Notes: generated by a model from the letters alone, not told the origin. Counted from the first letter of the stretch, positions 47,406 to 56,046 are shown. The stretch is 64,000 nt of DNA from Rhodococcus sp. IEGM 1409 (GCF_030056735.1 NZ_JASHKN010000011.1:112687-176686), one strand, 5' to 3'. Numbers and translations: made by a program.

Positions 47406-48524
47406 GTGACAACCGAATCCACCCGTGCCGGACTTATCGCCGCATCCTCACCCGATCTAGCCACCCACACGGCCCTCCACGGCCACAACCCACGCTCGTC
47501 ACCGGGTACCTTGAGCCGCCTACTCGCCGATGCCGGTCTCCATGGGAAAGGCGGGGCGGCATTTTCCACTGCGCGAAAACTCGATTCCGTAACTGGACGG
47601 CGTGTCGTGGTAATCGCAAACGGCAGCGAAGGCGAACCGCTCAGCGACAAGGATGCAGTACTTCTCGAACGTGCGCCGCACCTCGTCCTCGACGGCTTAC
47701 AACTCGTCGCACACGAGTGCGGAAGCGGAGAAACATATCTGTACGCAGGATCTCAGCAGCTTCACTTCGTACGGAATGCGTTGCAAGAAAGAAGGACTGC
47801 CGGGCCGACCGAGCCCTTGGTCACACTCGTGGCTTCGCCGAAGACATTTATCAGCGGCGAAACGTCCGCGGTAGTCGGAACGATCGAAGGCCGAGCACCC
47901 ATTCCTCGAGACCGCTCGGTACACAGCACCGTGGCCGGGCTGAACGGAAGACCCACCGTGGTTCACAATGTCGAGACACTGGCACACATCGCACTCATCG
48001 CCCGATACGGACCCGAGTGGTTTCGCACGCGAGGGCTAGGCGGCGCGTCGGGAACCACCTTGATCACCCTGTCAGGCGATGTGACCGTGAGTGGTGTCGT
48101 CGAGGTCCCGATGGGAATTCCATTGGATCAGTTGGTGACCCAGTATTCGCGTACTGATACTCCGTTGATCAGAGCAGTCCTCGTCGGCGGGTTTCACGGA
48201 GGTTGGATCGATGCGCAAGACTTGCCAACTAGCACCATGACAACAACGGCGTTGGCGACGGTCGGTGCTTCGCCCGGTGCCGGAGTCATTCACGTACTGG
48301 GTCACGCAAGGTGTGGTCTGAAGACTTCAGCCGACATAGTTGAGTATCTTGCCGATCAAAGCGCCCGTCAGTGTGGACCGTGCATCAACGGAATGCCCGA
48401 CTGGCACGCGCGTTATCCGAGATTGCCTATCGCTCAGGGTCGGCCCAAACCCAGGAGTCGATCCGATATCTGGCAGATCTGGTCGAGGGGCGTGGAGCAT
48501 GCAAACACCCGGACGGGACAGTGA
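47406..48524 (+). CDS. NuoF-like (51-kDa/SLBB) NADH-binding flavoprotein, C terminus altered by a frameshift
   Basis: 372 residues as read. LHGKGGAAFSTARKLDSV, IANGSEGEPLSDKDAVLLER and GAPI-like PRDRSVHSTVAGLNGRPTVVHNVETLAHI match the FMN/NADH-binding core of NuoF-type proteins; VSGVVEVPMG begins the SLBB region; CGPCINGMP is the start of the Fe-S motif. After GMP the frame runs into 42 unrelated residues. A second frame, entered by a one-base shift at about 48395-48400, continues the family sequence to 48622. The protein as read would lack the final cluster Cys (in GRGACKHPDG). It should feed NAD(P)H electrons to the downstream ferredoxin and the upstream membrane haem protein. Confidence 0.75.
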   Translation: MTTESTRAGLIAASSPDLATHTALHGHNPRSSPGTLSRLLADAGLHGKGGAAFSTARKLDSVTGRRVVVIANGSEGEPLSDKDAVLLERAPHLVLDGLQLVAHECGSGETYLYAGSQQLHFVRNALQERRTAGPTEPLVTLVASPKTFISGETSAVVGTIEGRAPIPRDRSVHSTVAGLNGRPTVVHNVETLAHIALIARYGPEWFRTRGLGGASGTTLITLSGDVTVSGVVEVPMGIPLDQLVTQYSRTDTPLIRAVLVGGFHGGWIDAQDLPTSTMTTTALATVGASPGAGVIHVLGHARCGLKTSADIVEYLADQSARQCGPCINGMPDWHARYPRLPIAQGRPKPRSRSDIWQIWSRGVEHANTRTGQ

Positions 48525-48622
48525 GATTGGTGAGGAGTTCCCTTCGCGTTTTCCAGCACGATCTCCGAATGCATGCAGCAGGAGCCTGCGAGGTCGGCAC
48601 ACGAATGGGAGCAGCATCATGA
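48395..48622 (+). pseudogene. Out-of-frame C-terminal tail of the NuoF-like gene
   Basis: In the frame shifted by one base from the main reading, LARALSEIAYRSG, YLADLVEGRGACKHPDGTV and LRVFQHDLRMHAAGAC continue the NuoF-like Fe-S domain and supply the missing cysteine. Its stop overlaps the ferredoxin ATG (ATGA at 48619-48622), exactly the coupling expected for the intact gene. No slippery heptamer is seen at the junction, so a one-base deletion or sequencing error is more likely than programmed frameshifting. Confidence 0.75.
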
Positions 48623-48852
48623 GCACAAAATCGCCCAAAATCCTACACATCGATTGGACTACATGCGAAGGTCGAGGACTGTGCACAGAATTGCTGCCGA
48701 CCCTACTCACGCGAGACGAATGCGGGTATCCACTCCCACACGATCGCCGACGTGAGCCACACATTCCCGCCGAACTCGAAACGGACGCCCAACGCGCCGT
48801 CAAACTTTGTCCCAGAGCATCATTGAGGATTCTCTCGCGTCAGGATCGATGA
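48619..48852 (+). CDS. Small single-cluster ferredoxin ([3Fe-4S]/[4Fe-4S] type)
   Basis: A 77-residue protein with CEGRGLC near residue 16 and a distal CPRAS, the arrangement of short actinobacterial ferredoxins; an extra Cys lies in DECGYP. The second Cys position of a classic CxxCxxC set is replaced, favouring a 3Fe-4S cluster. Start ATG 48619 overlaps the stop of the restored NuoF-like frame. It probably shuttles electrons between the NuoF-like flavoprotein and the membrane haem protein encoded just upstream. Confidence 0.8.
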   Translation: MSTKSPKILHIDWTTCEGRGLCTELLPTLLTRDECGYPLPHDRRREPHIPAELETDAQRAVKLCPRASLRILSRQDR

Positions 48853-48910
48853 AGATCTGTTTCCGTGCTCTGATCCCGACTTCGCAATCACACCATGCCG
48901 TCGACGTCGA

Positions 48911-51900
48911 TCATCGACCGCCGAGCGGCAAGGCTCCCCCACCGACAGGATAGGGCGGGAGCGTTCCCACAAGCGTCGGTGTCAATGTGGTCACGGACGG
49001 ATCGGCGCGACCCAGCGTGAATTTCCGAACTTCGGCACCCGTTCCGTTGCTACCACTCACAAGGAGATCCGCGCCGGTGGTCGTGCTCGTCGTCGCTACT
49101 TCGACGCCCGACCCTGGACCGGCGAACGGATCGAAGGCTGCAACTTCCCGAAACGCTACGTCCGCCGAATGATGGTCAGGGCTCTCCAAGTACATCTCGG
49201 GCGCACCGTCGAGCCTGGATCCACTCGAGAAGACACGGACGGAGCCCTCCCCTCCGAACATGCCCGCCACTATCGATTTGGCTCCGCCCTCGGCGCCGGC
49301 CACCCATCCCGTCGAAAGCGACACTCCGTCGCGATAGCCCTGGTCGAAGGCCAAGAACTGTGATGTCGTCACCGGACCAACCGCATGACCTGCGTGTTCA
49401 TCGGAGCCGTCATTCGCGGCCGCCGTCGGCTCGTACAGGTCGTAGCGGAACGTCTTGACCAAAGGCTCGTCGCCGGCACCCGGTGCGGTGACGATGCTCG
49501 CCCGACCGGAGTGACTGTCAACCATCCCGGTCGCAAAAGTAACGCCGCTACTCGAGCCCGGATACGGATAGAAGGAGCCGAATTCTGCCGGCGCGGACTT
49601 CTTGTCTGCCGGAAGGTCGGTGGAGTAGATCTTGACCTGGGACTCGATTCCTGGGCCTGACGCGACGATGATGTTGTCCGCCAAAGCATTTCCGTCGATG
49701 TCAACGCCGCCTACGTTCACTCCACCACGGAACCCCGAATCGAAAGGTGCAAATCTTGCCAACTCGTCGGTGAACGGCACGCCTCCCACTGCGTTGTACG
49801 CCACCACTTCTGGAGCTGCACCAGCACCTGTTCCAGCCACCAGATCAAGCACCATATCTCCGTTCACGTCGGCCATCGCAACGCTCGGTGTGCCTTCGAA
49901 CGACGAGAATGGAGTGACGGTGGAGATCAGCTTGTCGCCGTTGGCATCGAAAATCTGGACCTTGGCAGGAACGCCGGCCGAACCAGGCACCGCCACTGCA
50001 TACGTCGACACCTCTGGAATCACGTTGACGGTCGCCATCAATCCGTTGTCCTCGTGATTGAGTCGGTGGCAATGGATGACAAAGGTTCCGGTGTACTCGG
50101 TGAACTTCGTCCGTAACGTCACCGATGCTGGTTCCAGCGCATTCTCGTTCTCGTCCGTCACCGGCGCCGGTACGTTCACGTTGTCGATTCCCCAGGGCTG
50201 AACGCCCGTCGTGGTACCTGCGACGGGATCCACGACTTCCGTCACCTGGAAGTCGTTGACGTGAATATGCATCGGATGTTCGTCGTTGTTGAGGTTCGTG
50301 ATCTTCCATTCCTCAACGGAATTCAAACGCGGTTGAATCAGCGGAATGTTGGGGAACGTGTTGTCGGCGAACTCGTAGGTGAAGGCCTTCGGATCACTGT
50401 TGCTGGCCTTCTCGTTTCCGAATCCGCCCGAGACTGTGAGGTTGCGGGTCACGTCGGGCGTCATCGCTGCGGTATCCACGAACGAGGTGTAGGTGTCGAG
50501 TTTTTGTCCGAAGTCGAAAGGAGCCGTCTTTCCGTCGCCCTCCTCTGGTGTCGCACGGATCAACTGCTGAGTCGGGAACGTGAAGAATCCGTCCGCGTAG
50601 CTGATCACCGACGGGTCGACAGTGACGGTTCCGAGTTCGGCGGGCGGATTGTCGGTGCCGTTGTTTGTGTACAGAATGCCTGGATTGCTCACCGGCTTTG
50701 CACCTTCGAGCGGTGGCATCTCCAACACCAGATCGCCGGCCTCCGGCATCGTCACCGCAATCGCGTATCGCGACGCCGGCGGAATCACCAGCCTGGTTCC
50801 GTCGCCGTCCACAGGAGGCCTGACCTCGTCGAACGGATTTCCGTCCTGCCCCACGATCGCGAACTTCGGATGAGCGCCGGTTGCGGTTTCCGTCAACGTG
50901 ACCGGCATGTAGGCGAAGTCGCTGATGTTGGCGAGGACCCAGATTTCGGTCTGACCCGGCTTCACTCTCAGGGACGGCTGAAATTGACCGTTCACGGTGT
51001 ACTGCACATCGCGTTGGTTGTCCGGCAGGGAGGGATCAGCCGGGACACTCGTCGATTCGCCCTCGAAGCTCTGAAGGTTGCCTGGTACGAATTGATTCTG
51101 TCCACGATGATTGGCCGGCGACAGCGGTCCGCTGTACCAGTTGGTGAAGTACTGCGCTCCCTCCGTCGTTTCCGAGAAATTCACCGGCGCCAAGCTCGGA
51201 CGGTAGGTGCCGTCGGCCAATTCCGTGCCGGTGGGCGGCGTCAAGGTACTGACGAATTGGGGCCAGTTCGCGTCGTTGAGCTGTCGGCCCTTTCCTTTGC
51301 GGTCGAACACGAAGTTGTACTGCAGTGCCATATCGCGGATCGGAACGTCGTTAGACGTCACGACAGGCAAATTGCCGTCCGGCCGGCCGATTTCCAGTAG
51401 CCCGGCCAGACCCATGTACGTCTGCTGGGCGGTGAGCGTGTGCCGGTGACTGTGGTACCAGTACAGACCGTTCGGCATCGTTCCCGGAATCGCGTAGTCG
51501 TAAACATTTCCCTGACCGGCGGGGATGTTGAGCAATACGTTGTCAGCATTACCGTCCGGACTCACGTGAACTCCGTGCGTGTGCAGATTCAGTGGAGCCG
51601 ACGACAGCGCCGGCGGGTAGATCGGCACATCCCCGCCCGCCGGTGTGAACGCCGGATCGTAGAAGTCCTCGATCGTGAGTTCCTGCAGATCGTTGTCGTA
51701 ATGAATGATCAACCGTTCCCCGGGGTTGACCCGGAGAGTCGGCGCCGGATAGACGTCACTCGCCGAGGTTGACCCGTCCGATGCCGTACCGCGGATGACC
51801 TCGTATCCGAAGAGCAGAAAATTCGACACCGGCGCCGACGCGGTATCGAGCGGAATCACTCCCTGATGAGCGGACAACCGCACTTCGAGGACACCATCTC

Positions 51901-52063
51901 GACTGCTCAGTTTCACCGGCTCCCGGTAGTCGACGGGGGCGCCGTCCGAGCCGTAGTTGGCGCCCATCTCAGGCGCCGATTCACCGGAGGTACACGCCGC
52001 CAACGCCACCGTCATGGACACCACTACCACCGCGGCCAACGACTTTCCTCGCAGTGCGATCAC
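48911..52063 (-). CDS. Secreted multicopper oxidase lipoprotein with C-terminal propeller-like repeat region
   Basis: 1,050 residues. The N terminus is a lipoprotein signal peptide with lipobox LAAC (Cys about residue 24), so it is anchored outside the membrane. All four copper motifs are present: HTHGVHV, YWYHSHRHT, HPMHIHVNDF and HCHRLNHEDNGLM, giving the type 1 Cys and the trinuclear site. Residues about 700-1040 form a second region of FG-GAP/VCBS-like repeats with PSVAMADVNGDMVLDLVAGTGAGAAPEVV and similar calcium-site-like DxNGD stretches, which suggests a beta-propeller. Typical multicopper oxidases of this type have 500-700 residues, so the fusion is notable. Likely roles are metal (Cu, Mn, Fe) or phenol oxidation. 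The gene is convergent with the ferredoxin gene. Confidence 0.85.
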   Translation of the reverse strand: MIALRGKSLAAVVVVSMTVALAACTSGESAPEMGANYGSDGAPVDYREPVKLSSRDGVLEVRLSAHQGVIPLDTASAPVSNFLLFGYEVIRGTASDGSTSASDVYPAPTLRVNPGERLIIHYDNDLQELTIEDFYDPAFTPAGGDVPIYPPALSSAPLNLHTHGVHVSPDGNADNVLLNIPAGQGNVYDYAIPGTMPNGLYWYHSHRHTLTAQQTYMGLAGLLEIGRPDGNLPVVTSNDVPIRDMALQYNFVFDRKGKGRQLNDANWPQFVSTLTPPTGTELADGTYRPSLAPVNFSETTEGAQYFTNWYSGPLSPANHRGQNQFVPGNLQSFEGESTSVPADPSLPDNQRDVQYTVNGQFQPSLRVKPGQTEIWVLANISDFAYMPVTLTETATGAHPKFAIVGQDGNPFDEVRPPVDGDGTRLVIPPASRYAIAVTMPEAGDLVLEMPPLEGAKPVSNPGILYTNNGTDNPPAELGTVTVDPSVISYADGFFTFPTQQLIRATPEEGDGKTAPFDFGQKLDTYTSFVDTAAMTPDVTRNLTVSGGFGNEKASNSDPKAFTYEFADNTFPNIPLIQPRLNSVEEWKITNLNNDEHPMHIHVNDFQVTEVVDPVAGTTTGVQPWGIDNVNVPAPVTDENENALEPASVTLRTKFTEYTGTFVIHCHRLNHEDNGLMATVNVIPEVSTYAVAVPGSAGVPAKVQIFDANGDKLISTVTPFSSFEGTPSVAMADVNGDMVLDLVAGTGAGAAPEVVAYNAVGGVPFTDELARFAPFDSGFRGGVNVGGVDIDGNALADNIIVASGPGIESQVKIYSTDLPADKKSAPAEFGSFYPYPGSSSGVTFATGMVDSHSGRASIVTAPGAGDEPLVKTFRYDLYEPTAAANDGSDEHAGHAVGPVTTSQFLAFDQGYRDGVSLSTGWVAGAEGGAKSIVAGMFGGEGSVRVFSSGSRLDGAPEMYLESPDHHSADVAFREVAAFDPFAGPGSGVEVATTSTTTGADLLVSGSNGTGAEVRKFTLGRADPSVTTLTPTLVGTLPPYPVGGGALPLGGR

Positions 52064-52263
52064 TGGTTTCCCCGTTCCATGGTGGCGTGAGATACGTCCG
52101 ATCAGCGCTCATCAGCCTATCGAGAAAACATCGGCTGAACAGGATATTCACGACAAATTGCCCGGCCGGTGCCCGCTTCCGAGATGCACGCCGCAAGGTG
52201 GCCCACCAAACCGATCAGGAATCGAGAAGCACAGCCACGGGACCCGCAATTACCTTGAAACAC

Positions 52264-52944
52264 ATGAACACACCACAGAAGTCCACTTCCAACCACACGT
52301 CGTCAAACCACACATCGGCAGGGAGCGTCCAGATGACCACCGCGCAGTCCGTGATCCTCGACGTTCCGGACCTCGCGGCAGCCGAGGCCTTTTACAACGC
52401 CCTTGGCGTCCGAGATCGAATCCAGCTACGTGCATCCAGCGAACCGACCACCGGGTTTCGTGGGTATACCCTTTCGCTCGTCGTTTCCCAACCGAACATC
52501 GTCGACGCCTTCGTCGGCGCAGCACTCGCAGCTGGTGCCACCGAGTTGAAGCCGATCAAGAAATCCCTCTGGGGATACGGCGGAGTTGTTCAGGCTCCTG
52601 ACGGTTCGATCTGGAAGATCGCCACGTCATCGAAGAAGAACAACGGGCCAGCGACCCGCACAATCGACAGCCTCGTGCTACTACTCGGCGCCGAAGACGT
52701 CAAGGCCAGCAAGCAGTTCTACCTCGACCACGGACTCGAAGTGTCCAAGAGCTTCGGCCGCAAGTATGTCGAATTCACCAGTGCAGCAGGCACTGTCACA
52801 CTGGCACTGTATGGTCGCCGCGCCTTGGCGAAGGATGCCGGACTCGCCCCGGAAGGCACCGGATCGCACCGGATCACCATCACCGGCGCTTCCGAACCTT
52901 TCGCGGATCTCGACGGTTTCGCCTGGGAGAGCGCGCACTCGTGA
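52264..52944 (+). CDS. VOC superfamily (glyoxalase/bleomycin resistance-like) protein
   Basis: About 226 residues with two VOC repeats: ILDVPDLAAAEAFYNALG...YGGVVQAPDGSIWKIA and LVLLLGAEDVKASKQFYLDHGLEVS...DGFAWE. The first half matches actinobacterial glyoxalase-like proteins with WGYGGVVQAPDG; no metal-ligand set is fully clear, so an enzymatic role is uncertain. The start is ambiguous: ATG 52264 begins a Ser/Thr/His-rich leader, while ATG 52333 (MTTAQSVILDV) has AGGGAG 7 bp upstream and may be the true start. The gene is divergent from the multicopper oxidase and is followed on the other strand by an NRPS remnant. Confidence 0.75.
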   Translation: MNTPQKSTSNHTSSNHTSAGSVQMTTAQSVILDVPDLAAAEAFYNALGVRDRIQLRASSEPTTGFRGYTLSLVVSQPNIVDAFVGAALAAGATELKPIKKSLWGYGGVVQAPDGSIWKIATSSKKNNGPATRTIDSLVLLLGAEDVKASKQFYLDHGLEVSKSFGRKYVEFTSAAGTVTLALYGRRALAKDAGLAPEGTGSHRITITGASEPFADLDGFAWESAHS

Positions 52945-52964
52945 GCAAGCCCGAGCAACTCAGG

Positions 52965-53625
52965 ACATCCGACGAATCCTCGCCAAGCTGTGCGCCATCA
53001 ACGGAGCAACGGTCTGGAGCGCAGCGGGCGAGGTGATGTCCCAGTGAGTTCGGAAAAGGTGTCGTCAGCGCGATGTCAGCGATTTCGAGAACTTCCGAGA
53101 AGGCTGTGACCACAGCGATCTCCGTCGGTGTGCTCGGGTCCCGATACACGATCTTCGACGCAAAATCAGGGGTCGGCAATGCCTGCTCGTCGACCTTGCC
53201 CGTCGGTGTCGTCGGGACCTTGTCGATGAAGACGACGGCACTCGGGAGCATGTGACGTGGCAAGAACTCGAACACGAATGCGATGACCACGAATCTTGAC
53301 CTGTCTGTCGGTCCTGCCCCGGTACTCGATGGTGAGTTCGGTTGTCCACGCGGCGATGTCACCCGTTCGATACATACGATCCCCCGCCTGCCCATGCGGG
53401 TTGCGAACAAATCGGGTTGCCGTGAGCGTGGGCTGATCGTGGTACCGCCGGGCTGGAGCCGGCCCCCGACACGTACAGCTCACCAGGTGTCCCGATCCGC
53501 ACCGGTAGCAGTCGCGCGTCGAGGATCAGCGTGCCGAAACCGCGTACGGGCGACCCGATCGTGACCGGCTTCGCCGCGACAAGATCACCGACGGAGGAGA
53601 TATCAGTGGCGTCGGTTGGCCAGTC
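52965..53625 (-). pseudogene. Remnant of an NRPS adenylation-carrier segment
   Basis: Minus-strand pieces in three frames line up with the late part of an A domain: VTIGSPVRGFGTLILDARLLPV and GTPGELYVSG, then DRMYRTGDIAAWT and YRGRTDRQVKIRGHRI, a deletion of about 60 codons, then LPRHMLPSAVVFIDKVP and TPTGKVDEQALP, then TEIAVVTAFSEVLEI and a damaged carrier motif ADDTFSELTGTS. Frameshifts near 53455, 53290 and 53080 break it. The upstream part is cut off at the 3' end of the CDF gene. It is a decayed end of an NRPS, distinct in sequence from both intact synthetases. Confidence 0.85.
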
Positions 53626-54640
53626 GCGCCGCCTCGAAGTTCGGCGAATCATGCCCCGGATACGCGTGGACAAGGGCAGTAGCGAGCTTGGGCACCGCGT
53701 GGGTGAGCGAATGCTCGGCGCTGTGCGCGATCGCATGGGCTTCGGCAAGGGTTGCCCGGGGATCGATGTCGAGTTCTGCATCGGCATGCAATCGGTGCCC
53801 GATCCACCGCATCTTCAAATCACGTACGCCGAGAACCCCAGGCTCGCGCTGTAGCGCATGTTCGGCATCGTCCAACAACGCCGGTTCGACACCGTCCATC
53901 AGCCGCCGGAAGACGTCTCTTGCCGCGGTCCGCAGCACGGCCACGATCGCCACTGTGATGACAAGACCGATGATCGGATCTGCCAACGGGAACCCCAGAG
54001 CGACTCCGCCCGCTCCCAGAAGGACTGCGAGCGAGGTGAATCCATCCGTCCGAGCATGCACTCCATCAGCGACCAATGCAGCTGAGCCGATCTGCCTTCC
54101 GACTCGGATCCGGTACAACGCCACGAGTTCATTACCGATGAAACCGATCAACCCTGCCGCCGCTACCCAACCGAGATGCTCGATCTCGACCGGATTGATC
54201 AATCGCCGTACCGCCTCCACCCCGGCAATCACCGCCGACAGCGCGATCATCGCAAGCACGAACAATCCGGCCAGGTCCTCTGCACGCCCGAAACCGTACG
54301 TATAGCGCCTCGTCGCAGCTCGCCGACCGAGTGCAAACGCAATCCAGAGTGGGACAGCCGTGAGCGCATCGGAGAAGTTGTGAATGGTGTCCGCCAGCAG
54401 GGCCACCGAACCCGAAATCGCCACGATTGCAACCTGAGCGACCGCGGTGACACCCAGAGCAACAAGGCTGATCTTGACCGCCCGGATGCCGATCTCGCTC
54501 GATTCCAGTGCATCGTCGACGCTGTCCGCAGCGTCATGACTGTGCGGGGAGAACACCTCCCTGACTGCCGATCGAAATCCCTTCGGCCCGTAGCCATGTC
54601 CGTGACCGTGACCGTGGGATGTTTTGGGCTCGTGCGTCAT
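53603..54640 (-). CDS. Cation diffusion facilitator (CDF) metal efflux transporter
   Basis: A 345-residue inner-membrane protein. A His-rich N terminus (HGHGHGHGYG) precedes six membrane segments. The metal-binding acidic/His motifs are HNFSD in TM2 (ADTIHNFSDALTA) and HARTD in TM5 (VADGVHARTDGF), the HD-HD set common in Zn/Cd exporters. A cytoplasmic C-terminal domain follows. Its start overlaps the upstream ArsR gene stop (ATGA, 54637-54640), so the two form an operon in which the repressor senses and the carrier exports the metal, probably Zn, Cd or Co. The 3' end runs into the NRPS remnant. Confidence 0.9.
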   Translation of the reverse strand: MTHEPKTSHGHGHGHGYGPKGFRSAVREVFSPHSHDAADSVDDALESSEIGIRAVKISLVALGVTAVAQVAIVAISGSVALLADTIHNFSDALTAVPLWIAFALGRRAATRRYTYGFGRAEDLAGLFVLAMIALSAVIAGVEAVRRLINPVEIEHLGWVAAAGLIGFIGNELVALYRIRVGRQIGSAALVADGVHARTDGFTSLAVLLGAGGVALGFPLADPIIGLVITVAIVAVLRTAARDVFRRLMDGVEPALLDDAEHALQREPGVLGVRDLKMRWIGHRLHADAELDIDPRATLAEAHAIAHSAEHSLTHAVPKLATALVHAYPGHDSPNFEAARLANRRH

Positions 54641-55080
54641 GACGCGCCTTCTTCTTGATCGGTCCGCTCGACCTTCGCGGAGCGCTCCGGGTGAATCTCC
54701 CGAAGCTCACCCTCACTACGGTGATGTCCCGGCAACCCAGGTCCGGCATGCTCGGCATTGAAGACCGCATCCGTAACCAGTTGGCGCACATGGTCGTTCT
54801 CGAGACGGTAGAACACCGTCGTACCGTCGCGGCGCGTTCGTACCAACCTCGCCATGCGCAGCTTTGCCAGGTGCTGCGACACCGAAGGCGCCGGCTTGCC
54901 GACGCGTTCTGCCAGTTCGTTCACCGAGCACTCTCGGTCGACCAATGCCCACAACACCTGCACACGGGTTGCGTCGGCCAGCATGCGGAACACCTCGACG
55001 ACCAGGTCGACTTGATCATCGGGAAGTTTTCGGCGACAAACACCACTATCTGCGTTCATACGTAGATAGTAGATCATCAT
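54637..55080 (-). CDS. ArsR/SmtB-family metal-responsive repressor
   Basis: 147 residues from ATG 55080, or 140 from ATG 55059 (MNADSGVC). The winged helix has FRMLADATRVQVLWALVDRECSVNELAERVGKPAPSVSQHLAKLRMARLV. The last helix, ENDHVRQLVTDAVFNAEHAGPG, keeps some but not all His/Asp positions of the alpha-5 zinc site of SmtB/CzrA, and a His-containing tail (PGHH) follows. The family represses until metal binds. It is coupled to the CDF exporter. A strong palindrome spans the second ATG, which is where an autoregulatory operator would be expected. Confidence 0.9.
   Translation of the reverse strand: MMIYYLRMNADSGVCRRKLPDDQVDLVVEVFRMLADATRVQVLWALVDRECSVNELAERVGKPAPSVSQHLAKLRMARLVRTRRDGTTVFYRLENDHVRQLVTDAVFNAEHAGPGLPGHHRSEGELREIHPERSAKVERTDQEEGAS
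55045..55070. promoter_or_regulatory. Candidate ArsR-family operator palindrome
   Basis: Arms ACTATCTGCG and CGTAGATAGT, separated by TTCATA, are complementary at 9 of 10 positions. The site covers the start region of the repressor gene. Length and symmetry fit SmtB/ArsR operators (imperfect 12-2-12 type). It suggests that the true start is 55059 with a nearly leaderless transcript, or that the operator lies within the 5' coding end. Confidence 0.65.
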
Positions 55081-55171
55081 CGGCGTCGAGGATGACCTCT
55101 CCTCGATTCACCAGTTGTGCAAAGCTTGACGCCAGAGCACTTCTCCACTCGCAGACAGGGAGACAACAGAG

Positions 55172-55597
55172 ATGAGTCCTGACGACTGGAACGCCGGCAT
55201 CATTGCGGAATTCCGCGCGAACGAGGGCAAAGTTGGCGGACCATTCGAAGGTGCGCCTATGGTGTTGGTCCATCACACGGGACGCAAGTCCAGACGCGAG
55301 TTCGTGAGCCCGATGATGTATATGCCAGACGAGCAGGATCCGAACACCGTTTACGTCTTCGCATCGAAGGCCGGCGCCCCGACCAACCCCGACTGGTACT
55401 ACAACCTTGTTGCCGTTGACCAGGCCGAGGTCGAGGTCGGCACCGAAACGTACCCGGTCTCCGTCAGAGAAGTAACTGGCGAGAAGCGCGACCGAATCTA
55501 CGACGAACAGGCCAGCAGATATCCCGGATTTGCCGAATACGCGGAGAAGACAGCCGGGATCCGCACCATTCCAGTTGTGGCACTGACTCGAGCGTAA
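55172..55597 (+). CDS. Deazaflavin (F420)-dependent nitroreductase family protein (Ddn/DUF385-like)
   Basis: A 141-residue split-barrel protein of the Ddn family: FRANEGKVGGPFEGAPMVLVHHTGRKSRREFVSPMMY, YVFASKAGAPTNPDWYYNLVA and the C-terminal ARYPGF-like SRYPGFAEYAEKTAGIRTIPVVAL. The GRKSG/R-type phosphate-binding stretch and NPDWYYNL are hallmarks of F420H2-binding members, common in mycobacteria and rhodococci. Such enzymes reduce quinones or nitro compounds. GGGAG lies 11 bp upstream of the ATG. It is divergent from the metal-efflux operon and ends in a strong hairpin. Confidence 0.85.
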   Translation: MSPDDWNAGIIAEFRANEGKVGGPFEGAPMVLVHHTGRKSRREFVSPMMYMPDEQDPNTVYVFASKAGAPTNPDWYYNLVAVDQAEVEVGTETYPVSVREVTGEKRDRIYDEQASRYPGFAEYAEKTAGIRTIPVVALTRA

Positions 55598-55613
55598 ATC
55601 CTGCGATGCGCCA

Positions 55614-55643
55614 CCCTGCCGTTTCCATCACGAAACGGCAGGG
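55614..55643. terminator. Strong hairpin terminator
   Basis: Perfect 12-bp arms CCCTGCCGTTTC and GAAACGGCAGGG around the loop CATCAC, 16 bp after the Ddn-like gene stop and 17 bp before the convergent DUF2784 stop. There is no long T tract, as is common in actinobacteria. Confidence 0.85.
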
Positions 55644-55659
55644 ATCGTTCGAAACGGAA

Positions 55660-56046
55660 TCACGACACTGACGACGCGTTGACCTCAGCCTTCGAATGCC
55701 GTCCGAGCAGCACGTATCCGACCCAGGATCCGACAACCACCGTCGCCGCGAGCGCTTGCACAAGACCTTCGATACTCACCGGATAAAACACACCGGTGAT
55801 GTAGTGCGAGATGAATCCGGTGGACGGTAATTCCGCGATTCCGGCCATCCGGCGGGCCCAATTCTCGAGATTGGTCAGCGGGCAGTCATATCCGACCGCT
55901 ATCGAGCCGGCTCCCCAGACAACCGCAACAAGATGGAATGCAATGGTACGGCGCCATTTCCACGCCACGAATCCACCCAGCACCACATAGAGAACAAACC
56001 CGAAGTGAACGAACACCGTCACTACTTCGATGAGCCGATACACCAT
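55660..56046 (-). CDS. DUF2784 family membrane protein
   Basis: 128 residues with three to four membrane segments: VTVFVHFGFVLYVVLGGFVA, IAFHLVAVVWGAGSIAVGYDCPLTNLENWAR, and LVQALAATVVVGSWVGYVLL. The GYDCPLTNLENWAR motif and the ISHYITGVFYP segment are characteristic of DUF2784. Function is unknown. It lies alone, facing the Ddn-like gene. Confidence 0.8.
   Translation of the reverse strand: MVYRLIEVVTVFVHFGFVLYVVLGGFVAWKWRRTIAFHLVAVVWGAGSIAVGYDCPLTNLENWARRMAGIAELPSTGFISHYITGVFYPVSIEGLVQALAATVVVGSWVGYVLLGRHSKAEVNASSVS

Noticed and set aside
48371-48622. Programmed frameshifting in the NuoF-like gene
   Set aside because: No slippery heptamer or clear downstream structure is visible at the junction; a one-base mutation or sequencing error is simpler.
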